Source: Planctomycetota bacterium
GTDB lineage: Bacteria > Planctomycetota > Brocadiia > SM23-32 > JAKLEA01
Direction: 5' to 3'
Assembly (NCBI GenBank): GCA_022711755.1
Contig: JAKLEA010000006.1
Location: 248,001-312,000 of the forward strand
DNA length: 64,000 nucleotides
Both the position numbers and the translations under genes were made by a program. Positions 49,491-59,379 of the stretch are shown here, one piece after another. Position 1 is the stretch's first letter; every line of letters begins with the position of its first letter. The notes under the pieces are model-generated. The model searched no databases and had not been told where the DNA came from. It saw nothing but the letters and a program-made list of their open reading frames with translations.

Positions 49491-52037
49491 TTACATCCTG
49501 CCGTATGATTTCATATTAAGCCTGTACCGCCCAGGTGTTGGCGCAAATCCAACGCCTGTATCCACCGTCTTCCACGCGCCATCCTCCCATTTCTCAACCT
49601 TTGCGCCCTCCCATCCCGGCAGAAGCAATTTGAATGAGTGAGCATTTTCATGCAGTCGTGTCAACGGCTCCTCCGGCGTTCCCTGAAGCGCATATTTCAG
49701 CCTTTCGACATCCGGATATATTCGCAGTAATGCCGCATCTCCCTCGATTTTCAGGTCAACAACCCCGCTCCCCTCGTATTCATAGTATCGGCATGAGCCG
49801 ACGGTCATGATATGCGACGGGTTATCCGGCGCAGGCAGCGGTTCCCAGTCGGTCGCGCGCGCACGCATGTATGCATCCTCCGCGCACAACAGCGCGGCGT
49901 TGTGCCGGAAGCTCGCAGCGCCGGGCGCGAAGATCTGATCGTCCTCCGGATTCTGGAACTCCGCCCCGCGAGGAATACGACGGAATACCTCCCCGCCGAT
50001 GAGGAAGCTGACCATCTTCTCCGGCGTGTGCCACAGATTGAGATAGTGTATGTTCCAGTCCGGGTTGATGTGCGCCAGCGAGCGCGCGTCATACTGGAAC
50101 TGGCACGCGACCTGGACGCCACGATTGCGCCAGTGGCGCGCCAGCGCGGGATACATGCTCACGCGCGTTATCGTCCCCGGCGCGTCGAACTCGTAGACCA
50201 GCCGCGCCTTTCGCTCATATCTCGAATCCATCGGCGCGTTGCCGAGTTGCGAGAGCAGATTCTTATCGTCAGTTATTTCCGTCAGGCCACCGGGGTACGC
50301 GCCGAAGGTGATTGCCTCGCAGTCGCTGTCCGCGACGGCCTGCACTATGTCCGTGTCGGATGAATCGAACGTGCTCGACGCGATCGGTTGCGTCGCGCCG
50401 GTTGAGCGCACTGCTACGATCATCTCGTTGATGTAACTCCGCAGCGAATCGTACCTGAAACATGCGAAGACCGCCGGGGTTCGCCATTCCTCGGACGGCG
50501 CGAAGCGATGCCACGCCGCTCGGACCCCGTCCAGCGCCGCAAGCGAAATTTCATCGCTCAGTCCCGTATTGCCCGGACTCCGGCTTGTCACGTCGCCGTA
50601 AGTCCAGTAGACCGGCTCGTTGATGATCTCGAAAAGCGCGAGGCATGGTTCGTCTACAAGCCTTCTCCCGGTATAGGGGTTCTCGTGCGATAGAAATTGC
50701 TTCAGGTAGTTCGCCTGCACCGGGCGACGCTCCGGCCAGAGGGCCATCGCCTCCTTCGGCGTATTGCGCGAGAAACTGTCCGGTCTCGCGTTCGGGCTCC
50801 ACCACCACGCGATCGGCGTCAGCATCAGGTAGATGCCCTTTTTATTGCACTTTGATACAAGGTAATCCAGAACGTCGAGGTGCTTGTTGCGGATGAGATT
50901 GCCTTCCCCGTCGCTGATTTCCGTGTCGAAGACGTGGATGCGTATGATCTGTATGCCGGCGTCCGCGAAGTCCTCGAAATCCTCGTCGGTCGAGCGACAA
51001 TGGTCCACACCGCGCCGGCGCAGGCTCTCGAATTGCGACCAGCTCTGCGGATAATAATTGACGCCCCAGAGCGCGACCTCGCCGCCGTCGGCGTAATAAA
51101 GAACCCCGTCGCGGACGATCATCCGCCTGAGCGGCGCTGGATTTCCCAGCGCTCCCGCGATCCGCCTGTCGCCTTCCTTCGCGAGCTTCGCCTGCTCGAA
51201 GGGGGAGACCGTCGGCGCCGCGCCTCCCGCAGTTATGCAGATCGGGATTCGATATATCCCCCCCCCGGCGTTGACGTTTTCCACCGCGACGGCTATTTCA
51301 TTGGCCTGCCCCCACTTCACGGCTTCCGGCGGAAGTTTGTAGTTCCTCCGGACATCCCACCCGTTCGTGCGGCCGATTTCGACACCGTTGAGGAAAGTCG
51401 CCTCGTTGTCGTCAACCGCGCCCATCTCAAGACGCAGATCAAGATCGCGCCACGACGCCGGTATTACAAAGAAAGTCCGAACCCACGTAATGCCCAGATC
51501 CTGCCAGATTCGCGGGAGCATCGCCTCCTTCCACTCCCCCCCGCCGCCGGGCGCACCCCTCACGTCCGCAAGGCGCGAGTCCTTTCCCTCCCATCGCGAC
51601 TGCCATTTCAATGCGCAGAGATTGACCCCAATCGGGAGCGCCGTTTTAACCGGTTTGGCGTCAGCCCCCTTCAACGAGAAAACCGCGCCGGCTTCCGCCG
51701 GATTCCCGGTCGCCTCCAGATGCGCGAAGAACATTACTGGGCGCGTCCGCGAATTCTCCGCCTCGGCCGGCTGGACGCTCAGAACCTTTGCCGCAGCGCA
51801 TTCGATGGATAGCGCGGTCTTCACCGTCTCATCGGAGTCCGTCCTGACCAATGCAAGCACGCGCCACTGCGGCGGGTCCGTGCCGATGTCCGGTTCTCCG
51901 GGAACGACCATGATGCTCGCTTTCGGCATGGCGTCCAACCCGCGTTCTGAAACGGTTTCCCGCCGCTCCGCGCATCCGCCGAGCGTCAGCAGCGCGACGG
52001 CGATTATGATGCCGATGAGGGGCCGGCGTTGCTTCAT
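49491..52037 (-). CDS. Lipoprotein with GH2-type sugar-binding domain and GH5-like barrel
   Basis: Start 52037 has GGAGG 8 bases upstream and gives a lipobox (IIAVALLTLGGC, Cys 22). In the 848-residue protein, residues about 150-285 resemble the GH2 N-terminal jelly roll (TFLNGVEIGRTNGWDVRRNY, ANEIAVAVENVNAGG). Residues about 320-640 look like a clan GH-A barrel: LWGVNYYPQSWSQFESL, IIRIHVFDTEISDGEG, GIYLMLTPIAWWW and LFEIINEPVYW, whose Glu would be the acid/base. A beta-rich C terminus follows. It is likely an exo-glycosidase or mannanase/galactosidase relative; the specific family is not certain. It ends next to serA (45 bases), probably by chance. Confidence 0.75.
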   Translation of the reverse strand: MKQRRPLIGIIIAVALLTLGGCAERRETVSERGLDAMPKASIMVVPGEPDIGTDPPQWRVLALVRTDSDETVKTALSIECAAAKVLSVQPAEAENSRTRPVMFFAHLEATGNPAEAGAVFSLKGADAKPVKTALPIGVNLCALKWQSRWEGKDSRLADVRGAPGGGGEWKEAMLPRIWQDLGITWVRTFFVIPASWRDLDLRLEMGAVDDNEATFLNGVEIGRTNGWDVRRNYKLPPEAVKWGQANEIAVAVENVNAGGGIYRIPICITAGGAAPTVSPFEQAKLAKEGDRRIAGALGNPAPLRRMIVRDGVLYYADGGEVALWGVNYYPQSWSQFESLRRRGVDHCRSTDEDFEDFADAGIQIIRIHVFDTEISDGEGNLIRNKHLDVLDYLVSKCNKKGIYLMLTPIAWWWSPNARPDSFSRNTPKEAMALWPERRPVQANYLKQFLSHENPYTGRRLVDEPCLALFEIINEPVYWTYGDVTSRSPGNTGLSDEISLAALDGVRAAWHRFAPSEEWRTPAVFACFRYDSLRSYINEMIVAVRSTGATQPIASSTFDSSDTDIVQAVADSDCEAITFGAYPGGLTEITDDKNLLSQLGNAPMDSRYERKARLVYEFDAPGTITRVSMYPALARHWRNRGVQVACQFQYDARSLAHINPDWNIHYLNLWHTPEKMVSFLIGGEVFRRIPRGAEFQNPEDDQIFAPGAASFRHNAALLCAEDAYMRARATDWEPLPAPDNPSHIMTVGSCRYYEYEGSGVVDLKIEGDAALLRIYPDVERLKYALQGTPEEPLTRLHENAHSFKLLLPGWEGAKVEKWEDGAWKTVDTGVGFAPTPGRYRLNMKSYGRM

Positions 52038-52082
52038 GACCGCTTCCTCCGCGACTGACCCGCGCATCCACCGAATGCGCGG

Positions 52083-53669
52083 TCACTTCGGAATCAGGAT
52101 GTGCTTCACGGAATCAACGTCCGCAAGATTCCTAAGTTCTTTCAGCGCGTCCTCGCTCGGGGCGGTGTCAAGGTTCAGGACCACAAGCGCGCGGCCTCCG
52201 CTTTGTTTTCGCCCGAAGGTCATGCGGGCGATGTTGATGCCGCGCGCGCCGAGAACCGTTCCCAGCTTGCCGATCAGCCCGGGCCTGTCCGATGCCTCGA
52301 CCACAAGCAGGTGCCCCTCGGGCAGCGCCTCGACCTCGAATCCCATCAGGCGCACGATCCGGCCTTCCTTCTTGCTGATCAGCGCCCCGGAAATTTCCAC
52401 CTCTTTGGCCGCCCCCGTCACCTTTGCCAGGACCATGCTGGCGTAGTCAATCGGCTGATCAACAACGGTCTCGCGCATCTTGATCCCGCGCTCGGACGCT
52501 ATCACGGAGACGTTGACGAGATTCAGCTCCTCCTCCATCGCGCCGCTCAGGATGCCCATGACCAGATGGCGGCTGACCAGGTTGAAATCGCGCTTTGACA
52601 CCTCCCCCTCATAAGTCACTTCAATGCTTGAAACCGGCTCGCCGAGAATCTGTGCGGCGAGCAATCCCATGCGCCGCGCAAGAACGCAGTAAGGCTCCAG
52701 GACTTCCATCTCCTCCGGGGCCACGGCGCGAAGGTTCACGGCGTTGATGATGCGCTGATTCACTAGCGCCTCGACCATCTGCTCCGCCGCCTGCTGCGCG
52801 ACGGCCTCCTGCGCCTCAACAGTGCTGGCCCCGAGGTGCGGAGTCGTAACGAGCTTTTCATGCTCGGGCAGGCGCCAGTCCTTCGGCGGTTCCTCGCGGT
52901 AGACGTCCAGCGCCGCGCCGGCTATCTGCCCCTTGTTGAGCGCCTCCAGCAGCGCCTCCTCGTCTATAACCCCCCCCCGTGCGCAGTTGACCACGCGGAA
53001 GCCGGGCTTCGCCTTCGCGAACTGCTCGCGCCCGATCATCCCATCCGTCTGCTCATTCAGCGGGACGTGCACTGTCATGTAATCGCAGATCGGAAGCAAC
53101 TCGTCCACCGTCCCAAACAACTCGACCCCGATCTGCTGCGCCTGGGCCTTGCCGATGAGCGGATCGTAACCTATGACCTTCATCTTGAAGGCCTGCGCCC
53201 GCGCCGCCACCTCGCGCCCGATGCGCCCCAGGCCGACGACAGCCAGAGTCTTTCCCGCAAGCTGGGTGCCCGTGAACTTCTTCTTCTCCCACTTATGTTC
53301 CTTCATGTACTTGTCCGCGGGAGCTATGTTTCTCGACATAGCCAGGATCAGCGCGAAGGCGTGCTCGGCCGTTGAAAGCGTGTTTCCGGCCGGGGTGTTC
53401 ATAACAATCACACCGCGCTTGGTCGCAGCGGGAACGTCAACGTTGTCAACCCCCACGCCGGCGCGGCAAACGACCTTCAGTCGCTCCGCCTTTTCCAGAA
53501 CCTCCCCCGTAATCGTCGTCGCGCTTCGCACAATGATCCCCTCGACATCCTTCACCGCGTCAAGCAATTGCTCCTTCGTCATCCCCGGACGATCAACGAT
53601 CTCTATCCCGGCGCCTTTTAGCACGCCCATTGCGTCCGCTGGAAGTTTGTCTGCAACAAGAACCTTCAT
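52083..53669 (-). CDS. serA: D-3-phosphoglycerate dehydrogenase
   Basis: SerA oxidises 3-phosphoglycerate with NAD+ in the first step of serine synthesis. The 528-residue protein has the long form: substrate and NAD domains with GVGVDNVD, VVGLGRIGREVAARA (Rossmann turn, about 143-157), NCARGGVIDEEAL with the catalytic Arg, an active-site Glu in DVYREEPP and the active-site His in TTPHLGAST. An intervening domain (about 320-450) and a C-terminal ACT domain (LLVVEASDRPGLIGKLG) allow serine feedback. GGAGG precedes the ATG, and a near-perfect promoter lies 65 bases upstream. Confidence 0.96.
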   Translation of the reverse strand: MKVLVADKLPADAMGVLKGAGIEIVDRPGMTKEQLLDAVKDVEGIIVRSATTITGEVLEKAERLKVVCRAGVGVDNVDVPAATKRGVIVMNTPAGNTLSTAEHAFALILAMSRNIAPADKYMKEHKWEKKKFTGTQLAGKTLAVVGLGRIGREVAARAQAFKMKVIGYDPLIGKAQAQQIGVELFGTVDELLPICDYMTVHVPLNEQTDGMIGREQFAKAKPGFRVVNCARGGVIDEEALLEALNKGQIAGAALDVYREEPPKDWRLPEHEKLVTTPHLGASTVEAQEAVAQQAAEQMVEALVNQRIINAVNLRAVAPEEMEVLEPYCVLARRMGLLAAQILGEPVSSIEVTYEGEVSKRDFNLVSRHLVMGILSGAMEEELNLVNVSVIASERGIKMRETVVDQPIDYASMVLAKVTGAAKEVEISGALISKKEGRIVRLMGFEVEALPEGHLLVVEASDRPGLIGKLGTVLGARGINIARMTFGRKQSGGRALVVLNLDTAPSEDALKELRNLADVDSVKHILIPK

Positions 53670-54183
53670 GGTTCCCTCCTGTCAGTTCATGGACCTCAAC
53701 TACACATTGTTCCGCCGCTTCGAAAGAGAGCGGTAATATAGTGTCGCGCCGAATCACTGTCAAACCGGCTTAATGACGCGCGTATCTGACGGTCCGGCGT
53801 TACCGTTATGATGTAGATGTTTGACTTTCACATAACCAACCAGAAATCCGCCCAACAGACATGGTCATAAGTAGTTATAATCTGGCATGATATGCCGATG
53901 ACCTCGAAAACGCCCGTTTTTCTTCAAAAAAGCCTGCCTTCCGACGGCAATCTCACCCATGCAGCGCGATTTTCCAGAGGAGAAAACTTACCTGGAGAGA
54001 TCAATTACGCACAATTGCAACATAGTATTACTCATAAAATGAGCCTCCGTCAGCGATGCGCTTTGTACTTTTTCCGATCCCATGTTCTTCACTTTCATAA
54101 TTCCAAGTGGTAACATGTCTTTAAATTTCCATGCCGCCAAAGGTTGAGGCGACGATCTTTGGCAGTTCGCAGAGGAAGTAATC
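53670..54183. other. Divergent AT-richer intergenic region
   Basis: This 514-base region between serA and the exopolysaccharide-type trio contains the serA promoter. A perfect TATAAT at 53876-53881 on the plus strand might serve the trio but has no good -35. No gene is supported; short ORFs there lack ribosome sites and family features. Confidence 0.5.
53735..53763 (-). promoter_or_regulatory. Sigma-70-like promoter of serA
   Basis: On the minus strand TTGACA (53763-53758), a 17-base spacer and TATATT (53740-53735) precede the serA ATG by 65 bases. The -35 is perfect and the spacing optimal. Confidence 0.65.
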
Positions 54184-56481
54184 ATGATGTCCGCGCATCG
54201 GCTAAGCCAGACACCGCTTGAAACAATACGAATCAAGTTTATAAACATATTGTTACTGCCCCTCTATTTCACGATCCTGCTGCGGGATATCCCCGCGCAA
54301 GAGCAATTCAGATACGATCCGGGCACAAATCTCACCCAGGTTGTGCGCTGGTCCGACCTGACCATGACCGAAGGCTGGATTCTTGACGCCGTGGGCAATC
54401 CGGCCCGTTTGGAGCAGAAACTTTTACAGGGCGGCGAAACCGCCCCCATGCTCGCCGTCACCCCCCTTTCATGGAATCAAGATCACGTGCGCCTTCTGAG
54501 GGCTGTTCGTTGGGAATTGAAGGGGATCACTGCCATCACGATTGACGTATATGACGAACTTGGCGACGGCTGGATAGCGCTGGGGTTCAAAAACGAAAGC
54601 GAGACGGAATATGCCGAGACCGCCCGCGTTGACCTTGATCAGGGGTGGAACAACGACGTAGCCATCTCCCCAAAATTGATCAACTTCGGCGATGACGGCT
54701 CAAAGGCGGCAACCGATAGATCTGCCGGTGAGTTGGGGCGTCTGACACAGCTCTACATTCTGCTCGGACGTGACGGTCAACGCCCCGGACGTTTCGCACT
54801 TGCAAACATGCGATTCGTCGGCGCTCCGGCGGAAGCCATTTTCAGCACCACCCCCGAAATTGCATCCGTCACGGCTGATTCGGATTCCGTGCCGGCATAC
54901 GGACTGCTGGAACTGAGCATGCCCGTAACGGGAAAATTCGCATCTTATTTCGATCCTGCAGCAATGAAGATTGAGGCTGAATTTTCCGGTCCCGGCGGCG
55001 GCGCGAAACGCGTCATGGGCTTCCATTCCGGCCTGGCTCGAACGCAAACCGGCGCTGCGGCGACCTGGAAGGTCCGATTCACCCCGACCGAGCCGGGGCA
55101 GTGGAGCTATCGCGTCTGGGCGTCATCGCCGGAGGGCAGGTCAAAGGAATTCACCGGGGGATTCCACTGTACGCCTGCAAACAATCCTGCGCGGTTCATC
55201 CGCCGCAGCCGCGCAGACCCCGTCTACTTTGAAAAAGATTCCAACGAATTCTTCTTCCCCGTCGGGATGAACGTTTCCTGGGCATCCGATTACGAATATT
55301 ACTTCGCCAAGATGCATGATTCGGGCATCAACTGGGCGCGCATATGGTTCTGTCCCTGGAATCTATGGCTGGAGCCTAAACTTGGTCAATACGACCTTTC
55401 CGTGGCAGACAGATTCGACACGATACTGAGGTTGGCTGACAAATACGACATTTACCTGCAACTGGTATTTGAATATCACGGCATGCTGAGCGCTGAGTCA
55501 TGGCCGAAGAATCCTTACAATTCCATCAACGAAGGACCATGCGCAACCGAAGGGGATTTTTTCATAAATGCCGACGCGCGAAGAGCTTTCAAAAACCGCG
55601 CTAGCTACATTATCTCGCGCTGGGGCCATAGCCCGAGAATCTTCGCCTGGGAACTTTTCAACGAGATTGATCTTGCAAGGTACGATCGTGTGGCCGACCT
55701 CGTCGCCTGGCACAACGAATTGGCGTCTTACATCCGCTCCGTTGATCCATACGGACACCTGATCACCACAAGCGGGTATTCCGAAAAAACGCTCGCTGAT
55801 GTCTGGAAACTCGACGGCATTGATTTTGTTCAGGCGCATGGTTACCTGGACGACATTGACAAGAAGATCGAGGACGTCTACGCCGAGGCGATCAAGTACG
55901 GCAAACCGTTTCTGATGTCGGAGTTCGGCAAATCCACGAAAGCCGTCCCAAGCTGGGACGACCGCGACGGGCATCATCTGCACGAGGCGCTCTGGACCGC
56001 CTACCTGCTGCCGGCATCCGGCGGGGCAATGCCCTGGTGGTGGGATTCTCTTGTGGATGCCAACAATCTCTATCGCCTGTGGAAAGCGTTCAGCCTCATC
56101 GGCTGTGATATTGACCGTCGGAACGGGAAGTGGTACCCGTTGCACATGCCTGTTCCTCTTGGCAACGGACGCGAATTGCGCCTGAAGGCGTTGCTCAGCA
56201 ATCAGGCGTGTCTAATCTGGATCGGGCCGTCAAACGACGCAAAGGAACAACTCCGTCGAATTCCGCCGGGGCTTCGCCTGCGCTTCTCGAACATGCTTGA
56301 CGGTCCTTACGAGGCCAAGTGGATAAATCCCTGGAACGGAGAGGTTGTCTCCACCGCAACGGTCTCGGTAGTAAATACCGAACTGCGCCTGGAAATCCCT
56401 GCTTCCGATGACAGCATTGTCTGCCGCGTGGTACGTCAGACACAGGCTATTCCTTATGTAAGCCCCGAGGCGACGCCTTGA
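54184..56481 (+). CDS. Exported DUF5060 / clan GH-A glycoside hydrolase
   Basis: The 765-residue protein has an N-terminal signal or anchor helix (INILLLPLYFTILLRDIPAQ, about 20-39). Residues about 45-215 form a beta domain. Residues about 235-330 match DUF5060 in style (VRFTPTEPGQWSYRVWASSP). The barrel (about 345-650) shows FFPVGMNVSWASDYEYYF, INWARIWFCPWNLWLEPKLG, IFAWELFNEIDLARYD with the acid/base Glu, and FLMSEFGKST with the nucleophile Glu. Hydrolases of this type are often encoded beside polysaccharide synthases and may trim the product. Its TGA overlaps the TTG of the synthase gene. DNA here is AT-richer than the surroundings. Confidence 0.82.
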   Translation: MMSAHRLSQTPLETIRIKFINILLLPLYFTILLRDIPAQEQFRYDPGTNLTQVVRWSDLTMTEGWILDAVGNPARLEQKLLQGGETAPMLAVTPLSWNQDHVRLLRAVRWELKGITAITIDVYDELGDGWIALGFKNESETEYAETARVDLDQGWNNDVAISPKLINFGDDGSKAATDRSAGELGRLTQLYILLGRDGQRPGRFALANMRFVGAPAEAIFSTTPEIASVTADSDSVPAYGLLELSMPVTGKFASYFDPAAMKIEAEFSGPGGGAKRVMGFHSGLARTQTGAAATWKVRFTPTEPGQWSYRVWASSPEGRSKEFTGGFHCTPANNPARFIRRSRADPVYFEKDSNEFFFPVGMNVSWASDYEYYFAKMHDSGINWARIWFCPWNLWLEPKLGQYDLSVADRFDTILRLADKYDIYLQLVFEYHGMLSAESWPKNPYNSINEGPCATEGDFFINADARRAFKNRASYIISRWGHSPRIFAWELFNEIDLARYDRVADLVAWHNELASYIRSVDPYGHLITTSGYSEKTLADVWKLDGIDFVQAHGYLDDIDKKIEDVYAEAIKYGKPFLMSEFGKSTKAVPSWDDRDGHHLHEALWTAYLLPASGGAMPWWWDSLVDANNLYRLWKAFSLIGCDIDRRNGKWYPLHMPVPLGNGRELRLKALLSNQACLIWIGPSNDAKEQLRRIPPGLRLRFSNMLDGPYEAKWINPWNGEVVSTATVSVVNTELRLEIPASDDSIVCRVVRQTQAIPYVSPEATP

Positions 56482-57950
56482 GTCCCCAGAATATTATTCA
56501 ACCAACGGTTGAGCAACTGGAGTCGGTCTTCCTTCTTCACAAGGAAGCCCCGGATATGACTGCTTCACGTGTGCTGACCGGCTCTCAGAAGATTTTTCTT
56601 TTTCTGATGTGCGCCGCATTAGCCGCAGGGCTTGCGCTGCGCCCGATAGGAACTCTGCTTGTTATAAATGGGCTTTTCCTTTCGTTTTACCTCGTTCTGA
56701 GCGCTTATAAGATATTCCTCATTGACGCATCCCTCAGGCATGATCAGGACTTGGATTTCTCCGAAGATGAAATCCGGTCCCTGAAGGATGAAGACCTCCC
56801 GATATACACCGTCCTCGTCCCGCTCTACCATGAGGCCGAGACGCTTTCGCGTCTCGTTGACGGCCTTTCCAGACTGGACTATCCGAAGGATAAACTCGAT
56901 GTCATTCTGCTGCTTGAAGAGGACGATACCGAAACGCGCGAAGCGGCATCCCGAATGGATATGCCCGATTTCATCCGACAGTTGGTCGTCCCGCATGGGC
57001 AGCCTAAGACTAAGCCAAAAGCATGCAATCTTGGTCTGGCCTGTGCTCGGGGCGAATATCTTGTCATATACGACGCGGAGGACAGGCCACAGCCTGATCA
57101 GTTGAAAAAAGCGGTTTTGGGCTTCCGAAAATCGCCGCCGGAAGTTGTATGCATTCAGGCCAAACTGAATTTCTACAATCAGAAATTTAATCTTCTAACC
57201 CATTGGTTCACAATGGATTACAGTGTTTGGTTTGATCTCTATCTTCCAGCTCTGGATCGTCTTTCCGCTCCTATCCCTCTTGGTGGAACCAGCAATCATT
57301 TCATTACGCAAAAGCTCCGCGACGTTCGCGGCTGGGATCCATATAACGTTACCGAGGACGCCGACCTTGGTATCAGGCTTGCATCCAATGGGTTCATCAC
57401 TCGGACACTGAATTCGACAACCTGGGAGGAGGCGTGCAGTCATCTCGGATTCTGGATACGGCAACGCAGCCGATGGACGAAAGGTTATATTCAGACTTAC
57501 CTTGTCCACATGCGCCATTGGCATAGACTCCTGTCCAACGTCGGTCTCTGGAAGTGGCTAAGTTTTCAGCTAATCGTCGGCGGCACACCGCTATGTCTAT
57601 TAATTAACCCTATATACTGGCTCCTGACGATCATATGGTTCACTCTCCGTTGGGAATCTGTGAGCCTCCTGTTCCCATTCCCGGTGATTTTATTTGGGCT
57701 GCTATGCTTGTTTGTTGGGAATTTCGTCTTTATCTATTCCTCCATGCTGGCTTGTTATCGGCGCGGTTACTATCATGTCGTTCGTTACGGACTGATACTC
57801 CCCGTCTACTGGATTGCAATGAGTGTCGGAGCTTGGAAGGGATTCCTTCAGTTGATCACTCGTCCGAGTTACTGGGAGAAGACCAAGCATGGTTTCGACC
57901 TTCCTGCTTCCTCGACAGAATCCATCCAGCATGCTGCCGAAGGGACCTGA
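56478..57950 (+). CDS. Processive family 2 glycosyltransferase (cellulose-synthase-like)
   Basis: A TTG start at 56478 inside a TTGA overlap follows the local style; ATG 56556 is the alternative. The 490-residue protein has two N-terminal helices, a cytoplasmic GT-A domain and several C-terminal helices. The GT-A part carries TVLVPLYHEAETLSRLVDGL, D-x-D-like DAEDRPQPDQL, NVTEDADLGIRLA (TED base) and RQRSRWTKGYIQTY (QxxRW), the hallmarks of processive beta-glycan synthases. It would polymerise and perhaps translocate an exopolysaccharide. No PilZ domain is seen. It belongs to a trio with the DUF5060 hydrolase and an ArnT/PMT-like gene. Confidence 0.88.
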   Translation: MSPQNIIQPTVEQLESVFLLHKEAPDMTASRVLTGSQKIFLFLMCAALAAGLALRPIGTLLVINGLFLSFYLVLSAYKIFLIDASLRHDQDLDFSEDEIRSLKDEDLPIYTVLVPLYHEAETLSRLVDGLSRLDYPKDKLDVILLLEEDDTETREAASRMDMPDFIRQLVVPHGQPKTKPKACNLGLACARGEYLVIYDAEDRPQPDQLKKAVLGFRKSPPEVVCIQAKLNFYNQKFNLLTHWFTMDYSVWFDLYLPALDRLSAPIPLGGTSNHFITQKLRDVRGWDPYNVTEDADLGIRLASNGFITRTLNSTTWEEACSHLGFWIRQRSRWTKGYIQTYLVHMRHWHRLLSNVGLWKWLSFQLIVGGTPLCLLINPIYWLLTIIWFTLRWESVSLLFPFPVILFGLLCLFVGNFVFIYSSMLACYRRGYYHVVRYGLILPVYWIAMSVGAWKGFLQLITRPSYWEKTKHGFDLPASSTESIQHAAEGT

Positions 57951-57985
57951 AATACTGCGCTTTTTTGCGCCACAAGGATCCATAG

Positions 57986-59365
57986 GTGATTCAGAATAAA
58001 CTAGTTGCGAGTGTTTTTGCTCCCCTGCGCCTGTTGGCGCTATTGCGCTGGAGACACCTATTTTTCCTGCTTGTTATCGCTCTTTCTCTCCGGTTAGTCA
58101 TTCCAAAGGCTGACTTCGATGAACACCTGAGCCGTGAGGCAGCCATACGCAGCGGTGTGGCATTCGATGTGGCGCGGAATACAAGCATGGGCCGGATAGG
58201 TCTTGTGAGTTCGCTTCAATGGGCGCCATTGCCAACGATTTTGAATCTTTTCGTTGCGCCTTTCAGTTCCGTCGGCTGGCGAGGGTATTCCGCTTGTATC
58301 ATTGGAGCTTTCTCGCTTGCTGTTCTGACATATGCCACCGGCGAGTGGTTCAGGAACTTGGGATTTCATTCGCTTGTGGCATATGCCGCATCGTGTTCCT
58401 ATTTTCTAGTCCCGGCGTTCTGCATCCATGCACGGACCGGGACCAGCGCATTATTGTTTATTCTTCTCAGTTTTCTCTCCATAACCCGCCTGTTGTCCTG
58501 GTTGCGCTCAAGCCGCATGCAGGACCTTGCGATATGCGGCATTTGCCTTGGTCTGGCCATTTTAACGCGCTATCAATCGGCTATTCTTTTAGTTACGGCA
58601 ATTTGTATAGTCTCATGGCGTATTCGCGCCAGTCGCACTATCGAGAAATATGCTGAGGCGACTTTTCTCGTTTTTCTGGTTCCGTGCCTGTATGGCGTTG
58701 GTCTTTGGTTCTTCGGTAACTGGCTTATCATGAATAATCCCCTTTTCTTCCTGCGCGGCCTGTGGCCGGATGCCAGTCTTGGTTTTGGTCATGGTTTATT
58801 GACTTTACTGCGCGAGGGATGCGAGTGGGAGATGTTGCTTGTGCCTGCGGGTCTAATTCTGCCGGCATTACTTGTCCAGCTCATTCCCGATTCAGGAAAG
58901 CGCAAGGCATTGCGGGTTGCCAGCGTTCCGGCTGGAGTCGTATTAACTATAATGCTTGGAATCTCAAGACCTGATCTTGGCGGGATGCCTGAGCGGACCA
59001 AGGACGTCGCTGGAATAGTGCAATTCCTGGAAAAATCCTTCCCCGGCTCCACGTTTGTGGTCAGCGGCTATCGTGGTTATGAATTTCTTGCCGCCAAACG
59101 GTGGGATCGGTCATGCAACTGGGTGCATACTCTCCAGTTGGACTGGAACGCTGTTGTCGAGGACTATAAAGGGAATGACATCTTCATATTAGTCCCAAAG
59201 CCTAAAGGCGCTGACCGTTGGGAGGACATTCAATTGTCCTATCCTGCTATATGGCGGCATGTTCCGGGATTTACTCTTTATGAGTACAATTGGGATGAAT
59301 GGCTTATCTTGGCCAGCATCGAAGCGCACGAGCCGCTACTGAACCAGCAGTGGACATCCAGATAG
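57986..59365 (+). CDS. Polytopic membrane protein, ArnT/PMT-like (GT-C) glycosyltransferase candidate
   Basis: A GTG start at 57986 has AGGA 8 bases upstream. The 459-residue protein has about ten hydrophobic helices. After helix 1 comes KADFDEHLSREAAI, an acidic loop in the place of the GT-C catalytic Asp, and then helices including AYAASCSYFLVPAFCIHART. The C-terminal 130 residues are soluble (AGIVQFLEKSFPGSTFVVSG). GT-C enzymes take sugars from polyprenyl-phosphate on the outer membrane face. This assignment is by architecture only. It is the third gene of the AT-richer trio, 35 bases after the synthase. Confidence 0.6.
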   Translation: MIQNKLVASVFAPLRLLALLRWRHLFFLLVIALSLRLVIPKADFDEHLSREAAIRSGVAFDVARNTSMGRIGLVSSLQWAPLPTILNLFVAPFSSVGWRGYSACIIGAFSLAVLTYATGEWFRNLGFHSLVAYAASCSYFLVPAFCIHARTGTSALLFILLSFLSITRLLSWLRSSRMQDLAICGICLGLAILTRYQSAILLVTAICIVSWRIRASRTIEKYAEATFLVFLVPCLYGVGLWFFGNWLIMNNPLFFLRGLWPDASLGFGHGLLTLLREGCEWEMLLVPAGLILPALLVQLIPDSGKRKALRVASVPAGVVLTIMLGISRPDLGGMPERTKDVAGIVQFLEKSFPGSTFVVSGYRGYEFLAAKRWDRSCNWVHTLQLDWNAVVEDYKGNDIFILVPKPKGADRWEDIQLSYPAIWRHVPGFTLYEYNWDEWLILASIEAHEPLLNQQWTSR

Positions 59366-59379
59366 GCGATTGTATCGCG

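Noticed and set aside
53892..54248. Short ORFs on both strands upstream of the DUF5060 hydrolase
   Set aside because: No ribosome sites and no family features; they are best seen as intergenic.
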